A stretch of DNA of 64,000 bases from Nocardia sp. NBC_00416 (lineage in GTDB: Bacteria; Actinomycetota; Actinomycetes; Mycobacteriales; Mycobacteriaceae): assembly GCF_036032445.1 (NCBI RefSeq), contig NZ_CP107932.1, forward strand, positions 3,908,501-3,972,500, given 5' to 3'. The notes under the pieces were generated by a model. That model made no database searches. It was not told where the DNA came from and saw nothing but the letters and a program-made list of their open reading frames with translations. Positions 25,794 to 32,628 of this stretch are shown piece after piece. A program made the position numbers and the translations under genes. How positions within the stretch are numbered: the stretch's first letter is position 1; each line of letters begins with the position of its first letter.

Positions 25794-25867
25794 TAGCGGG
25801 GACAGGATTTGAACCTGCGACCTCTGGGTTATGAGCCCAGCGAGCTACCGAGCTGCTCCACCCCGCG
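25794..25867 (-). tRNA. Initiator tRNA-fMet (CAT), first copy
   Basis: 74 bases without an encoded CCA. The cloverleaf folds fully: acceptor GCGGGG/CCCCGC with an unpaired C1 against U72, anticodon arm CTGGG-CTCATAA-CCCAG and T loop GTTCAAATC. The three G-C pairs next to the CAT anticodon and the 1-72 mismatch are the hallmarks of the initiator rather than the elongator. Confidence 0.96.
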
Positions 25868-26104
25868 TTGGGTATCCCCAACAGTACGCACTGTGGCTCC
25901 CAACTCCAAAACATGGCGCTCACCTGGCCTTTTATCAGACCCTGCCATCGACTTGGCTAGTGCGTTGCCCCCAGGGGGTCGGCCTTCATGCCAGGGCTGT
26001 CGATCACCGGACACGGCATGGACTGCACCGGATCGTTCAGGCGGAGGCGAGGGCACCAGGGAAGGCGCGAGACAGCCGACACCGGCAATACTGCCGAACA
26101 CAAC

Positions 26105-26142
26105 GAAGAGGGCCCCGAAACAAAAGTTTCGGGGCCCTCTTC
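26105..26142 (-). terminator. Terminator of the second initiator tRNA gene
   Basis: A 17-bp perfect stem (26105-26121 with 26126-26142) and a 4-base loop; on the minus strand it is followed by a moderately U-rich GTTGTGTTC. Confidence 0.85.
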
Positions 26143-26147
26143 GGTAG

Positions 26148-26221
26148 TAGCGGGGACAGGATTTGAACCTGCGACCTCTGGGTTATGAGCCCAGCGAGCT
26201 ACCGAGCTGCTCCACCCCGCG
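26148..26221 (-). tRNA. Initiator tRNA-fMet (CAT), second copy
   Basis: Identical over its 74 bases to the copy at 25794-25867. It has its own terminator and a separate upstream region, with TAATGT as a possible -10 box about 17 bases before the 5' end. The shared flank is limited to a few bases (AACGCGGGG side), so this is an old or selected duplication rather than a recent large repeat. Confidence 0.96.
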
Positions 26222-26472
26222 TTGGGTGAAAACAACATTACACACGGCCGGGAAGTTCTACCAAATCACCAGCTCATCCGCGATTTCCGCCGGGATTCCG
26301 CCGGATATCGCGACTCCGACCGGCCCGCCCGCTTCCCACCGAGCACGAGACGTCCCCGTGACGGAACCTCCGAGTCCATCTCCGGACCTCCGACGGACCG
26401 CCACCGGAACGTTAACGAAGCAGTTGCCGCACATCTCGACCGATATACGCGTGACACGAATTACCATTTTCT

Positions 26473-26488
26473 GGTGATGCCCGTCACA
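26473..26488. promoter_or_regulatory. Crp-type binding site upstream of the rpf gene
   Basis: GGTGA-TGCCCG-TCACA matches the Crp consensus TGTGA-N6-TCACA at 9 of 10 fixed bases. It lies about 294 bases before the rpf start in an AT-richer part of a long leader or promoter region. In M. tuberculosis the Crp protein Rv3676 is known to activate rpfA, so the position is meaningful. Confidence 0.6.
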
Positions 26489-26683
26489 TTTCAGTGTCGT
26501 AAAGCGCACGTGTGGGTACGGGAAAAATCCGAGTGTGACCTGGAGTTTTCCACATATTCCCGATTCGCACCAATCGACGTATTGATAGTTATCGATACGT
26601 GATCTGACGAGATTTCTTCGTTACCGTCGTTCCCAGGCCCCGACCAACCGGGACGGGCCGACCGAACCGGAGAACACCGGCAA

Positions 26684-26732
26684 CCCTGTCCCACGGTTCG
26701 GATCAACCCCGACGCATCACCTGGGGACAGGG
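26684..26732 (+). other. Structured 5' leader of the rpf gene
   Basis: CCCTGTCCC (26684-26692) is perfectly complementary to GGGACAGGG (26724-26732), enclosing 31 bases that can form a smaller GGTT/AACC hairpin. It lies just upstream of the rpf ribosome binding site. Actinobacterial rpf genes often carry ydaO (c-di-AMP) riboswitches; I could not match that consensus here, so this is only a structured leader. Confidence 0.4.
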
Positions 26733-26781
26733 GCACGCAGTCGTCATCGCGCTGCCGGTGGGCACAGGGAGGGATTCGCAT

Positions 26782-27117
26782 ATGACCAAGACCCGGAAGT
26801 TCAGCACCCGCGCCCTCGGCATGACCGCTATCGCCGGAGCTCTCGTTGCCGTCCCCTTCGGTCTTTCCACGGCCACCGCCTCCGCCGACTCGGGCAACTG
26901 GGACGCAGTCGCCCAGTGCGAGAGCAGCGGCGACTGGTCCACCAACACCGGCAACGGCTTCTACGGCGGCCTGCAGTTCACCCAGAGCACCTGGGAGGCC
27001 AACGGTGGTAGCGGCAGCGCTGCCGACGCCAGCCGCGAGGAGCAGATCCGCGTAGCCGAGAGCGTCCTCGACACCCAGGGCCCCGGCGCCTGGCCGGTGT
27101 GCGGTTCGTACCTGTGA
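26782..27117 (+). CDS. rpf: Resuscitation-promoting factor (secreted transglycosylase)
   Basis: 111-residue secreted protein: signal peptide about residues 1-34 (basic MTKTRKFSTR, hydrophobic centre, cleavage after TASA) followed by a bare Rpf domain. The domain begins SGNWDAVAQCESSGDWSTN, has the catalytic Glu of QCESSGDW (about residue 47), GNGFYGGLQFTQSTWEANGG and the second Cys near the C-terminus (PGAWPVCGSYL). Rpf enzymes cleave peptidoglycan glycan strands and stimulate regrowth of dormant cells. It lacks the LysM, DUF348 or G5 domains of RpfB-type proteins, so it is nearest to the short RpfC/E type. AGGGAGGG precedes the ATG. Confidence 0.94.
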   Translation: MTKTRKFSTRALGMTAIAGALVAVPFGLSTATASADSGNWDAVAQCESSGDWSTNTGNGFYGGLQFTQSTWEANGGSGSAADASREEQIRVAESVLDTQGPGAWPVCGSYL

Positions 27118-27160
27118 CACCGCTCGGCGCGTAATCAGCGCGCCGGTACGCAGTGCATAC

Positions 27161-27200
27161 GAAGCGGCGCTGCCATCCACTCGGATGGCAGCGCCGCTTC
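27161..27200. terminator. Bidirectional terminator between rpf and the UPF0182 gene
   Basis: An 18-bp perfect stem, GAAGCGGCGCTGCCATCC (27161-27178) with 27183-27200, and a 4-base loop. A weaker GGCGCG/CGCGCC stem precedes it at about 27126-27144. Confidence 0.85.
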
Positions 27201-27269
27201 CGTTCTCCTCCGGCCGCGAGATCGCTCTTACTTCCCGCGAGGCCGCTCTGTTATCCGATCTGCGGCGGG

Positions 27270-30266
27270 TTATCTCCCGCCGGCATCCTGGTAGGCCTTC
27301 ACCGCCACCTCCAGCTCGTCGAGCGCCCGGCCGAAGTCCTCGAAGTTGCCGGTCCGCATCGCGGTGCGTACTTCCTCGATCTTGCGGCTCAGTTCCGCCG
27401 CGGCGGCGTCCTGCGCGGCCGAACCCGAGCTCACCGGCGGCGCGGTGCCGCCCGGAGTGCTGGTGCCCTGATCCTGAGGCTGCTGGCTCTCCGGCTGCGG
27501 CGGCGCGGCCCCGGGACTCGGACGGGTGGCCGGATCACCGCCCGACGGCGTCGCCAGAGCGCCTGAACCCGGTAGTACCTGGTTCAACGCGTCGGCCAGT
27601 GTGGAGCCGTAACCGACCTTCACACTCCCCGCCTGATCGCGGTAGCTGACCAGCACCCGCAGCAACTGCGGGAACGTCGCCGTGTTCTGACCCGTATTGC
27701 GCTCGTTGTAGAACGGTTCCACATACAAGATGCCGCCGTCGGCCACCGGCAAAGTGAGCAGGTTGCCATATCTGATCTTGTTCGAGTTCGACAGCAGAGT
27801 CTTCTCCTGGGAGACCTGCGGAGCCGTCGTCATCGTGTTCTGTGTCTGCTGTGGACCCTGGGTCTGGGTGTCGGTCGGCAACTGCAGAATGCGGAACTTG
27901 CCGTAACCGTCCGGGTCGGAGTTCACCGATATATAGGAGGACAGGAACTGCCGGTTGTACCCCACCATGGCACTGGTCAGGTTGAACACCGGCTTGTTCG
28001 TCTTCGGGTCACCGAGCAGCACGTAGTACGGCGGCTGACTGGCCGACACACCCTCCACCGTCGGGTCTGCCGGTACCGACCAGAACGCGTTGTTGGTGAA
28101 GAACTCGCGCGGATCGTCCACGTGGTACTTGGTGAGCATCTCCCGCTGCACCTTGAACAGATCCTCGGGATAGCGGAAATGCTCGCGCAGCTCGGGGCTG
28201 ATCTCCTTCTCCGGCACCACAGCGTCCGGGAACACACCCCGCCAGGCCTGCAGAACCGGGTCGGTCGGGTCGGTCTCGTACAGGGTGACCGTGCCGTCGT
28301 AGGCGTCGACGGTCGCTTTCACCGAGTTGCGGATATAGCTGACCTCTTTACGCGGCAGCAGCCGGCCGGTCCGCTGATCGACGCTGTCCTCCACGGCCCC
28401 TTCGAGCGAGGTGGTCTGGGCGTACGGATAGTTGTCCAGCGTGGTGTAGGCATCCACGATCCATTTGATCCGGCCGTCCACGACCGCCGGATAGGCGTTC
28501 CCGTCCGGCGTGAGCCACGGCGCGACCTTCTGGACCCGGTCACGCGGCGACCGGTTGTAGAGGATCTTGGAATCCTCACTGATCGCGGAGGAGAACAGGA
28601 TGTTGCGTTCGGCGTACTTGGCCGCGAACGCCAGCCGGTTGAACCAGTTCCCGATCGGCACGCCACCGGCGCCGTCATAGGTGAAGCGGGCCTGGTCGGT
28701 GTCGTACTCCCGGGCCTGCTGGCCCTCCTTCGTGCCGACGATGGAGTAATCGGGATCGGACTGCGAGATCAGCTCACCGTAGTAGATCCGCGGCTGATCG
28801 ACCTGGATCCGCTGCTGATCCTTCGGTGTGAACAGGTCGCTGACCAGGAATATCGGATACCCGGAGTCACTGCTGCCGCCCGCGGCGTTCGGATCCTCGG
28901 ACTGCGGCCGATTCACCCGGTTGGCCGGCGCGGCGACGAAGCCGTTGCCGTGGGTGTAGACCGTGTGCTTGTTGATCCAGTCGGTCTGGTTACCGCTCAG
29001 GGTCGCCGGGGAGAGTTCGCGGGCCGCGACGATGTAGTCCTGTATCTGGCCGTTGAGCGAGTACCGATCGATATCGAGTGCCTCGGGGAAACCGTAGAAG
29101 TTCTTCAGCTGCCGCAACTGGGTGAACGTCGGCGACAAAATGTTCGGATCCAGCAGCCGGGCATTGGCGATGGTGGCATGGTCCACCGGGACGTTCACCG
29201 GGTTCTTGCTGCTCTCACCCTTGTAGTCGACGTACTCGATCTTGTCGTCGGTAATGCCGTAGGCCTGCCGGGTGGCATCGATATTGCGCTCGATGTACTC
29301 GCTTTCCTTCTCCGCCGCGTTCGGCCGCACCGAGAACTGCTCCACCATGAGCGGCCAGACGGCGCCGACCAGCACCGAGGAGAGCACCAGCAGCGCCGCC
29401 GCCATCGCGGGCACCCGCAGATCACGCAGCACTATCCCGGCGAAGAAAGCCAGCGCGCAGATGATCGCGATGGACATCAGGATCAGCTTGGCCGGCAGCA
29501 CCGCGTTGATATCGGTGAACGAACCGCCGTTGAAGGTGGGTTCCTTCCGGTTGCTCATCAGCAGCTGGTACCGGTCGAACCAGTACGCGACAGCCTTGAG
29601 CAGCACGAACAGACCCGCGATCACCGCGAGCTGGACCCGCGCGGGCGTGGTGAGCACACCCTCCCGACCCGTCAGCCGCAGCCCGCCGAAGATGTAGTGC
29701 GTCACCAGATTCGCGACGAACGCGATCACCACGGCGACGAACAGCCAGTTCAGCACCATCCGGTAGAACGGCAGATCGAAGGCGTAGAAGCCGACATCGA
29801 GACCGAACTGCGGATCCGTGCGACCGAACGAGCCGCCGTGCAGGAACAGTTGCACCGTGACCCAGTTCGATTGGGCCACCAGACCCGACAACACTCCCAG
29901 CAGCACCGGGATACCCAGCCCGAACAATTTCAGCCTGGTGAGCACCGTCGCCCGGTACCGGGCGATCGGATCGCCGGCGCCCGACGTCGGCACGAACACC
30001 GGCCGGGTCCGGTACGCGAGCAACAGGGCCAGCCAGACGATCACCCCGACCACGAGCCCGACCACCGCGAAGACCGCGACCCTGGTCAGCAGCACGGTCA
30101 GATAGACGTCACGGAAATGGACCTCCCCGAACCACAACCAGTTCGTATAGGTGTCCACGAGCCGGGGCCCTACCAACAGCAGTGCGGCCAGCACCACCGC
30201 GGCCAGCAGCAGCAGACGGCTGCGCCGGGACAGCGACGGTAAACCGGCGGGGGGGCGCATGCCCAC
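27270..30266 (-). CDS. UPF0182 family integral membrane protein
   Basis: 998-residue member of UPF0182 (COG1615), as Rv3193c in M. tuberculosis. It has about seven transmembrane helices in the first 330 residues: TM1 after RRSRLLLLAAVVLAAL, others around LTRVAVFAVVGLVVGVIVWLAL, FGLGIPVLLGVLSGL, VLNWLFVAVVIAFVA, LIAVIAGLFVLLK and LILMSIAIICALAFFAG. A very large extracellular region follows, with conserved blocks such as NATRPQAYG-like, HTVYTHGNGFVAAPAN and YVEPFY. The C-terminal 60 residues form a Pro/Gln/Gly linker and a coiled coil. The function is unknown. The start at GTG 30266 (MGMRPPAG) matches the family N-terminus and has GGAGAG upstream; longer starts are unlikely. Confidence 0.92.
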   Translation of the reverse strand: MGMRPPAGLPSLSRRSRLLLLAAVVLAALLLVGPRLVDTYTNWLWFGEVHFRDVYLTVLLTRVAVFAVVGLVVGVIVWLALLLAYRTRPVFVPTSGAGDPIARYRATVLTRLKLFGLGIPVLLGVLSGLVAQSNWVTVQLFLHGGSFGRTDPQFGLDVGFYAFDLPFYRMVLNWLFVAVVIAFVANLVTHYIFGGLRLTGREGVLTTPARVQLAVIAGLFVLLKAVAYWFDRYQLLMSNRKEPTFNGGSFTDINAVLPAKLILMSIAIICALAFFAGIVLRDLRVPAMAAALLVLSSVLVGAVWPLMVEQFSVRPNAAEKESEYIERNIDATRQAYGITDDKIEYVDYKGESSKNPVNVPVDHATIANARLLDPNILSPTFTQLRQLKNFYGFPEALDIDRYSLNGQIQDYIVAARELSPATLSGNQTDWINKHTVYTHGNGFVAAPANRVNRPQSEDPNAAGGSSDSGYPIFLVSDLFTPKDQQRIQVDQPRIYYGELISQSDPDYSIVGTKEGQQAREYDTDQARFTYDGAGGVPIGNWFNRLAFAAKYAERNILFSSAISEDSKILYNRSPRDRVQKVAPWLTPDGNAYPAVVDGRIKWIVDAYTTLDNYPYAQTTSLEGAVEDSVDQRTGRLLPRKEVSYIRNSVKATVDAYDGTVTLYETDPTDPVLQAWRGVFPDAVVPEKEISPELREHFRYPEDLFKVQREMLTKYHVDDPREFFTNNAFWSVPADPTVEGVSASQPPYYVLLGDPKTNKPVFNLTSAMVGYNRQFLSSYISVNSDPDGYGKFRILQLPTDTQTQGPQQTQNTMTTAPQVSQEKTLLSNSNKIRYGNLLTLPVADGGILYVEPFYNERNTGQNTATFPQLLRVLVSYRDQAGSVKVGYGSTLADALNQVLPGSGALATPSGGDPATRPSPGAAPPQPESQQPQDQGTSTPGGTAPPVSSGSAAQDAAAAELSRKIEEVRTAMRTGNFEDFGRALDELEVAVKAYQDAGGR

Positions 30267-30447
30267 GATGCCACTCTCCAGGGTCCGGCGGCGAGTGAAC
30301 CGGTAACGCCACCGGCCGCTGCGCCGCAGTCCGAATTGTTGCGGACGGGTCCGTACGGACCCTCTCCGCCCCACTTTACGGAAAACGGACATGTGCGCGA
30401 CCGCAGGGTTGGGGCGGTGTCGTTTCGCCGGATGCGAGGATGGTCGG

Positions 30448-31041
30448 GTGAGCGCCGACCTGCACGCCGAAATCGTCCTTGCCCGTTCCGTCCACGAGGT
30501 CGCGGAGTTCGTGGACGGCGAGGGATGGGGTAGATCTCCGCAGATGTTCGCGCTGGTCCGGACCGCGGATCTGGTGGCCGCCGAACCCGCACTGATCGAT
30601 CAGGTCGACGCCGCCGACGAACTGACTCCGGTCGCCCAGGACCCGCTGCCCGACGAAGTGGCGGGCGGGACGATGCCGCTGGACGAATTCCTGGCGACCA
30701 CCAGCTGGCCCCCCGCGGTGGCGGGCTGCGTCCTGGTGCAGGAGATCGTGGTGCTCCCGCCGGACGCCGAGAACGATCTGGACGAGGCCCTCACCCCATT
30801 GCTGGCCGACGCGGACGCCGCCGACGCGGCGGGCCGGGCCGCTGCCCGGGCCCATCCCGGACGCCGCGACGCCCGGTTGTTCGCGGCCGCGCTGCGTTCG
30901 GGAAACAGCTTGTGCCTGTTGCAGTTACGGCCCGCAGAGGATGAAGAATCCACGTCCGACCTGGACCTGCGCACCCATCCGAACCTTGCGCCGAACCTGG
31001 TGGAGGCATTGCGGCATACGTTCGAGGACGCCGCCGACTAG
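30448..31041 (+). CDS. PPA1309-family conserved protein
   Basis: 197-residue acidic cytoplasmic protein of a family conserved across actinobacteria (I recall the name PPA1309). Characteristic segments: EIVLARSVHEVAEFVDGEGWGRSPQMFALVRTADLVAAEP, TSWPPAVAGCVLVQEIVVLPP, and the C-terminal HPNLAPNLVEALRHTFEDAAD. It has no signal, membrane helix or catalytic motif; the function is unknown. The GTG at 30448 is the start that matches the conserved N-terminus. Its gene is divergent from the UPF0182 gene and converges with the PDZ protease gene, the same neighbourhood as in mycobacteria. Confidence 0.85.
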   Translation: MSADLHAEIVLARSVHEVAEFVDGEGWGRSPQMFALVRTADLVAAEPALIDQVDAADELTPVAQDPLPDEVAGGTMPLDEFLATTSWPPAVAGCVLVQEIVVLPPDAENDLDEALTPLLADADAADAAGRAAARAHPGRRDARLFAAALRSGNSLCLLQLRPAEDEESTSDLDLRTHPNLAPNLVEALRHTFEDAAD

Positions 31042-31066
31042 CGAAACCGCGGCACGCCCGCGTCGG

Positions 31067-31110
31067 ATAGGCGCGCCGCGCCCGAATCGCATAGGCGCGC
31101 CGCGCGCGAA
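31067..31110. repeat. Short direct repeat, 24-bp period
   Basis: Two copies of the 20-base unit ATAGGCGCGCCGCGCNCGAA (31067-31086 and 31091-31110, one mismatch) in the gap between the converging PPA1309-like and PDZ genes. Each unit contains the self-complementary GGCGCGCC, so local hairpins are possible. Confidence 0.6.
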
Positions 31111-31148
31111 CCAGAGGTACCGGCACTCGCGCGGATCCGGCGCGAAGA

Positions 31149-32174
31149 TCAGCCGCAGCTGGGTGCGTCCCGCCCCGCCGACAGATCGTCCAGGGCCGCG
31201 ACCGCGCCGGCCAATGTCTCCACCCGGACCAGACGCAGACCATCGGGAATCCGCTGACCCGCCTCGTTGCAGTTACCCGCCGGAACCAGGAAGGTCTCGG
31301 CACCCGCCTCCCGGGCCGCCATCATCTTGTACTGGATACCGCCGATCGCGCCGACCTTGCCGTCCTCATCGATACTTCCGGTGCCCGCCACGAAAGAGCC
31401 GCCGTCCAGGTCTCCGGGACTCAGTTTCTCCACCAATGCCAGACTGAACATCAACCCGGCCGACGGCCCGCCGATATCGGCGAGGTTGAACGCGATGTCC
31501 ATCGGCGGTGCCGCGGTCTCGGTCGGAGTCAGACCCAGAAACCCCTTCGCCGGATCATCGGGCCGCGCTCCGAGCGTGATGTTCGCGGTCGACTCGGCGC
31601 CGTCCCGGCGATACACCACCGACAGCACCGTCCCGGGCGCGTGTCCGGACACCTCGGTCAGCACATCCTGCGGAGTCGAGATCGGCTTGCCGTTGATACT
31701 GACGAACTCATCCCCCGGCTGCAGCTGATCCTTGGCCGGCGCCTCGTCGTCCACCTTGTGGACCCGCACCGCCGTCGGCAGGTTCAGCTGATGCATCGCC
31801 GCGACCTCGGCATTGCTCTCGGAATTCGTGAACTCCTGCTCGTTCGACTGGTCGACCTCCTCCCGCGACACCCCGGGCGGATACACCTCGGCGCGCGGCA
31901 CGATGCCGTGCCGGCCGCTCGCCCAGAACCCGAGCGCTTCGAAGATCGTGAGACCGTCCCGCACCGCCACCGTGGTCATGTTCAGGTGACCGTTGGTCCG
32001 GTCCACCTCGGCCCCGGACACCTGGACGACCTCCAGACCCTCGACTTCGCCCAGCGTATCGAAGGTGGGCCCGGGTCCGAGCGCGACGAACGGCACGGTG
32101 TACACACTGCCCACCACACCGAACAACAGCACCGGGAACAATGCGACCAGGAGCGTGATGATCCGACGATTCAC
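31149..32174 (-). CDS. PDZ domain and Lon-like serine protease (YlbL/Rv3194c family)
   Basis: 341-residue membrane-anchored protease. One N-terminal helix (about 6-27), then a region with VPFVALGPGPTFDTLG, a PDZ domain (about 130-205: AKDQLQPGDEFVSINGKPISTPQDV) and a Lon-type S16 domain. The Ser-Lys dyad is intact: Ser in GGPSAGLMFSL (about 238) and Lys in GAIGGIQYKM (about 283). No AAA domain is present, as in this family. GTG 32174 has TAGTGT seven bases upstream, so it is probably leaderless. It corresponds to Rv3194c by position. The likely role is extracellular protein quality control. Confidence 0.9.
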   Translation of the reverse strand: MNRRIITLLVALFPVLLFGVVGSVYTVPFVALGPGPTFDTLGEVEGLEVVQVSGAEVDRTNGHLNMTTVAVRDGLTIFEALGFWASGRHGIVPRAEVYPPGVSREEVDQSNEQEFTNSESNAEVAAMHQLNLPTAVRVHKVDDEAPAKDQLQPGDEFVSINGKPISTPQDVLTEVSGHAPGTVLSVVYRRDGAESTANITLGARPDDPAKGFLGLTPTETAAPPMDIAFNLADIGGPSAGLMFSLALVEKLSPGDLDGGSFVAGTGSIDEDGKVGAIGGIQYKMMAAREAGAETFLVPAGNCNEAGQRIPDGLRLVRVETLAGAVAALDDLSAGRDAPSCG

Positions 32175-32181
32175 CCGGTCA

Positions 32182-32187
32182 ACACTA
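32182..32187 (-). promoter_or_regulatory. -10 element for the leaderless PDZ protease gene
   Basis: TAGTGT on the minus strand, seven bases before the GTG start, no Shine-Dalgarno sequence. Confidence 0.5.
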
Positions 32188-32276
32188 GCGATCCGCACCC
32201 GCACAATGCGGGACAGGCACGCGACAGGGATCCACGAGATCCACCGGACAGCACCGGCGGACCGATCCCGGCGCGG

Positions 32277-32534
32277 TCAGGACAGACGCGCGAGCGCCTG
32301 CTTCACATCGGCCAGGGACGGATTCGTCGCGGTCGAGCCGTCGGCGAACTTCACGGTCGGCACGACATGGTTGCCGTTGTTCACACTGCCCACGAAATCC
32401 GCCGAAGCCGGATCCTGCTCGATATCGATCTCCACCCAGCTGATCCCGGCCTCTTTCAGCTGTGTCTTCAGCCGACGGCAATAGCCGCACCAGGTGGTCG
32501 AATACATGGTCAGATCCGGTGTCACATCAGTCAC
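32277..32534 (-). CDS. mrx1: Mycoredoxin (glutaredoxin-fold, mycothiol-dependent)
   Basis: 85-residue glutaredoxin-like protein with the mycoredoxin active site CGYC (residues 16-19, in TTWCGYCRRLKTQL) and the conserved tail FVGSVNNGNHVVPTVKFADGS.TNPSLADVK, matching M. tuberculosis Mrx1. It reduces mycothiol-protein mixed disulfides in the cytosol. The start GTG 32534 gives the family length; frames extending upstream are not conserved. It is divergent from uvrD2, the same arrangement as Rv3198A/Rv3198c. An 8-bp inverted repeat lies in the shared promoter region. Confidence 0.93.
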   Translation of the reverse strand: MTDVTPDLTMYSTTWCGYCRRLKTQLKEAGISWVEIDIEQDPASADFVGSVNNGNHVVPTVKFADGSTATNPSLADVKQALARLS

Positions 32535-32549
32535 GAACAGAGCAACACC

Positions 32550-32575
32550 GGCAGGGCTGTGTTTATTGCCCTGCC
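32550..32575. promoter_or_regulatory. Inverted repeat in the mrx1-uvrD2 divergent promoter
   Basis: GGCAGGGC (32550-32557) and GCCCTGCC (32568-32575), perfect 8-base arms with a 10-base AT-rich spacer. It may be an operator shared by both genes or a hairpin in an mRNA leader. Confidence 0.5.
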
Positions 32576-32616
32576 TCCGGCAGGACGGCGAGGCAACACC
32601 GACCGAGGTCGGGAAA

Positions 32617-32622
32617 TACACT
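32617..32622 (+). promoter_or_regulatory. -10 element for leaderless uvrD2
   Basis: TACACT six bases before the GTG start at 32629, with no ribosome binding site. Confidence 0.55.
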
Positions 32623-32628
32623 GCCCGT

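Noticed and set aside
25727..25834. Small plus-strand frame with an AAGGAG site, ending VAGTGFEPATSGL
   Set aside because: It runs antisense through the initiator tRNA gene; this peptide ending is a well-known false annotation from tRNA-Met antisense. The same applies to frames reading NLRPLGYEPSELPSCSTPR near 25809 and 26163.
26530..26566. Additional Crp site and DnaA box in the AT-rich part before rpf
   Set aside because: TGTGA and CCACA are present but spaced too far apart for Crp, and TTTTCCACA is only a relaxed DnaA-box match.
26590..26781. ydaO (c-di-AMP) riboswitch before rpf
   Set aside because: Expected from other actinobacteria, but I could not align the leader with the conserved ydaO segments; only a generic stem is supported.
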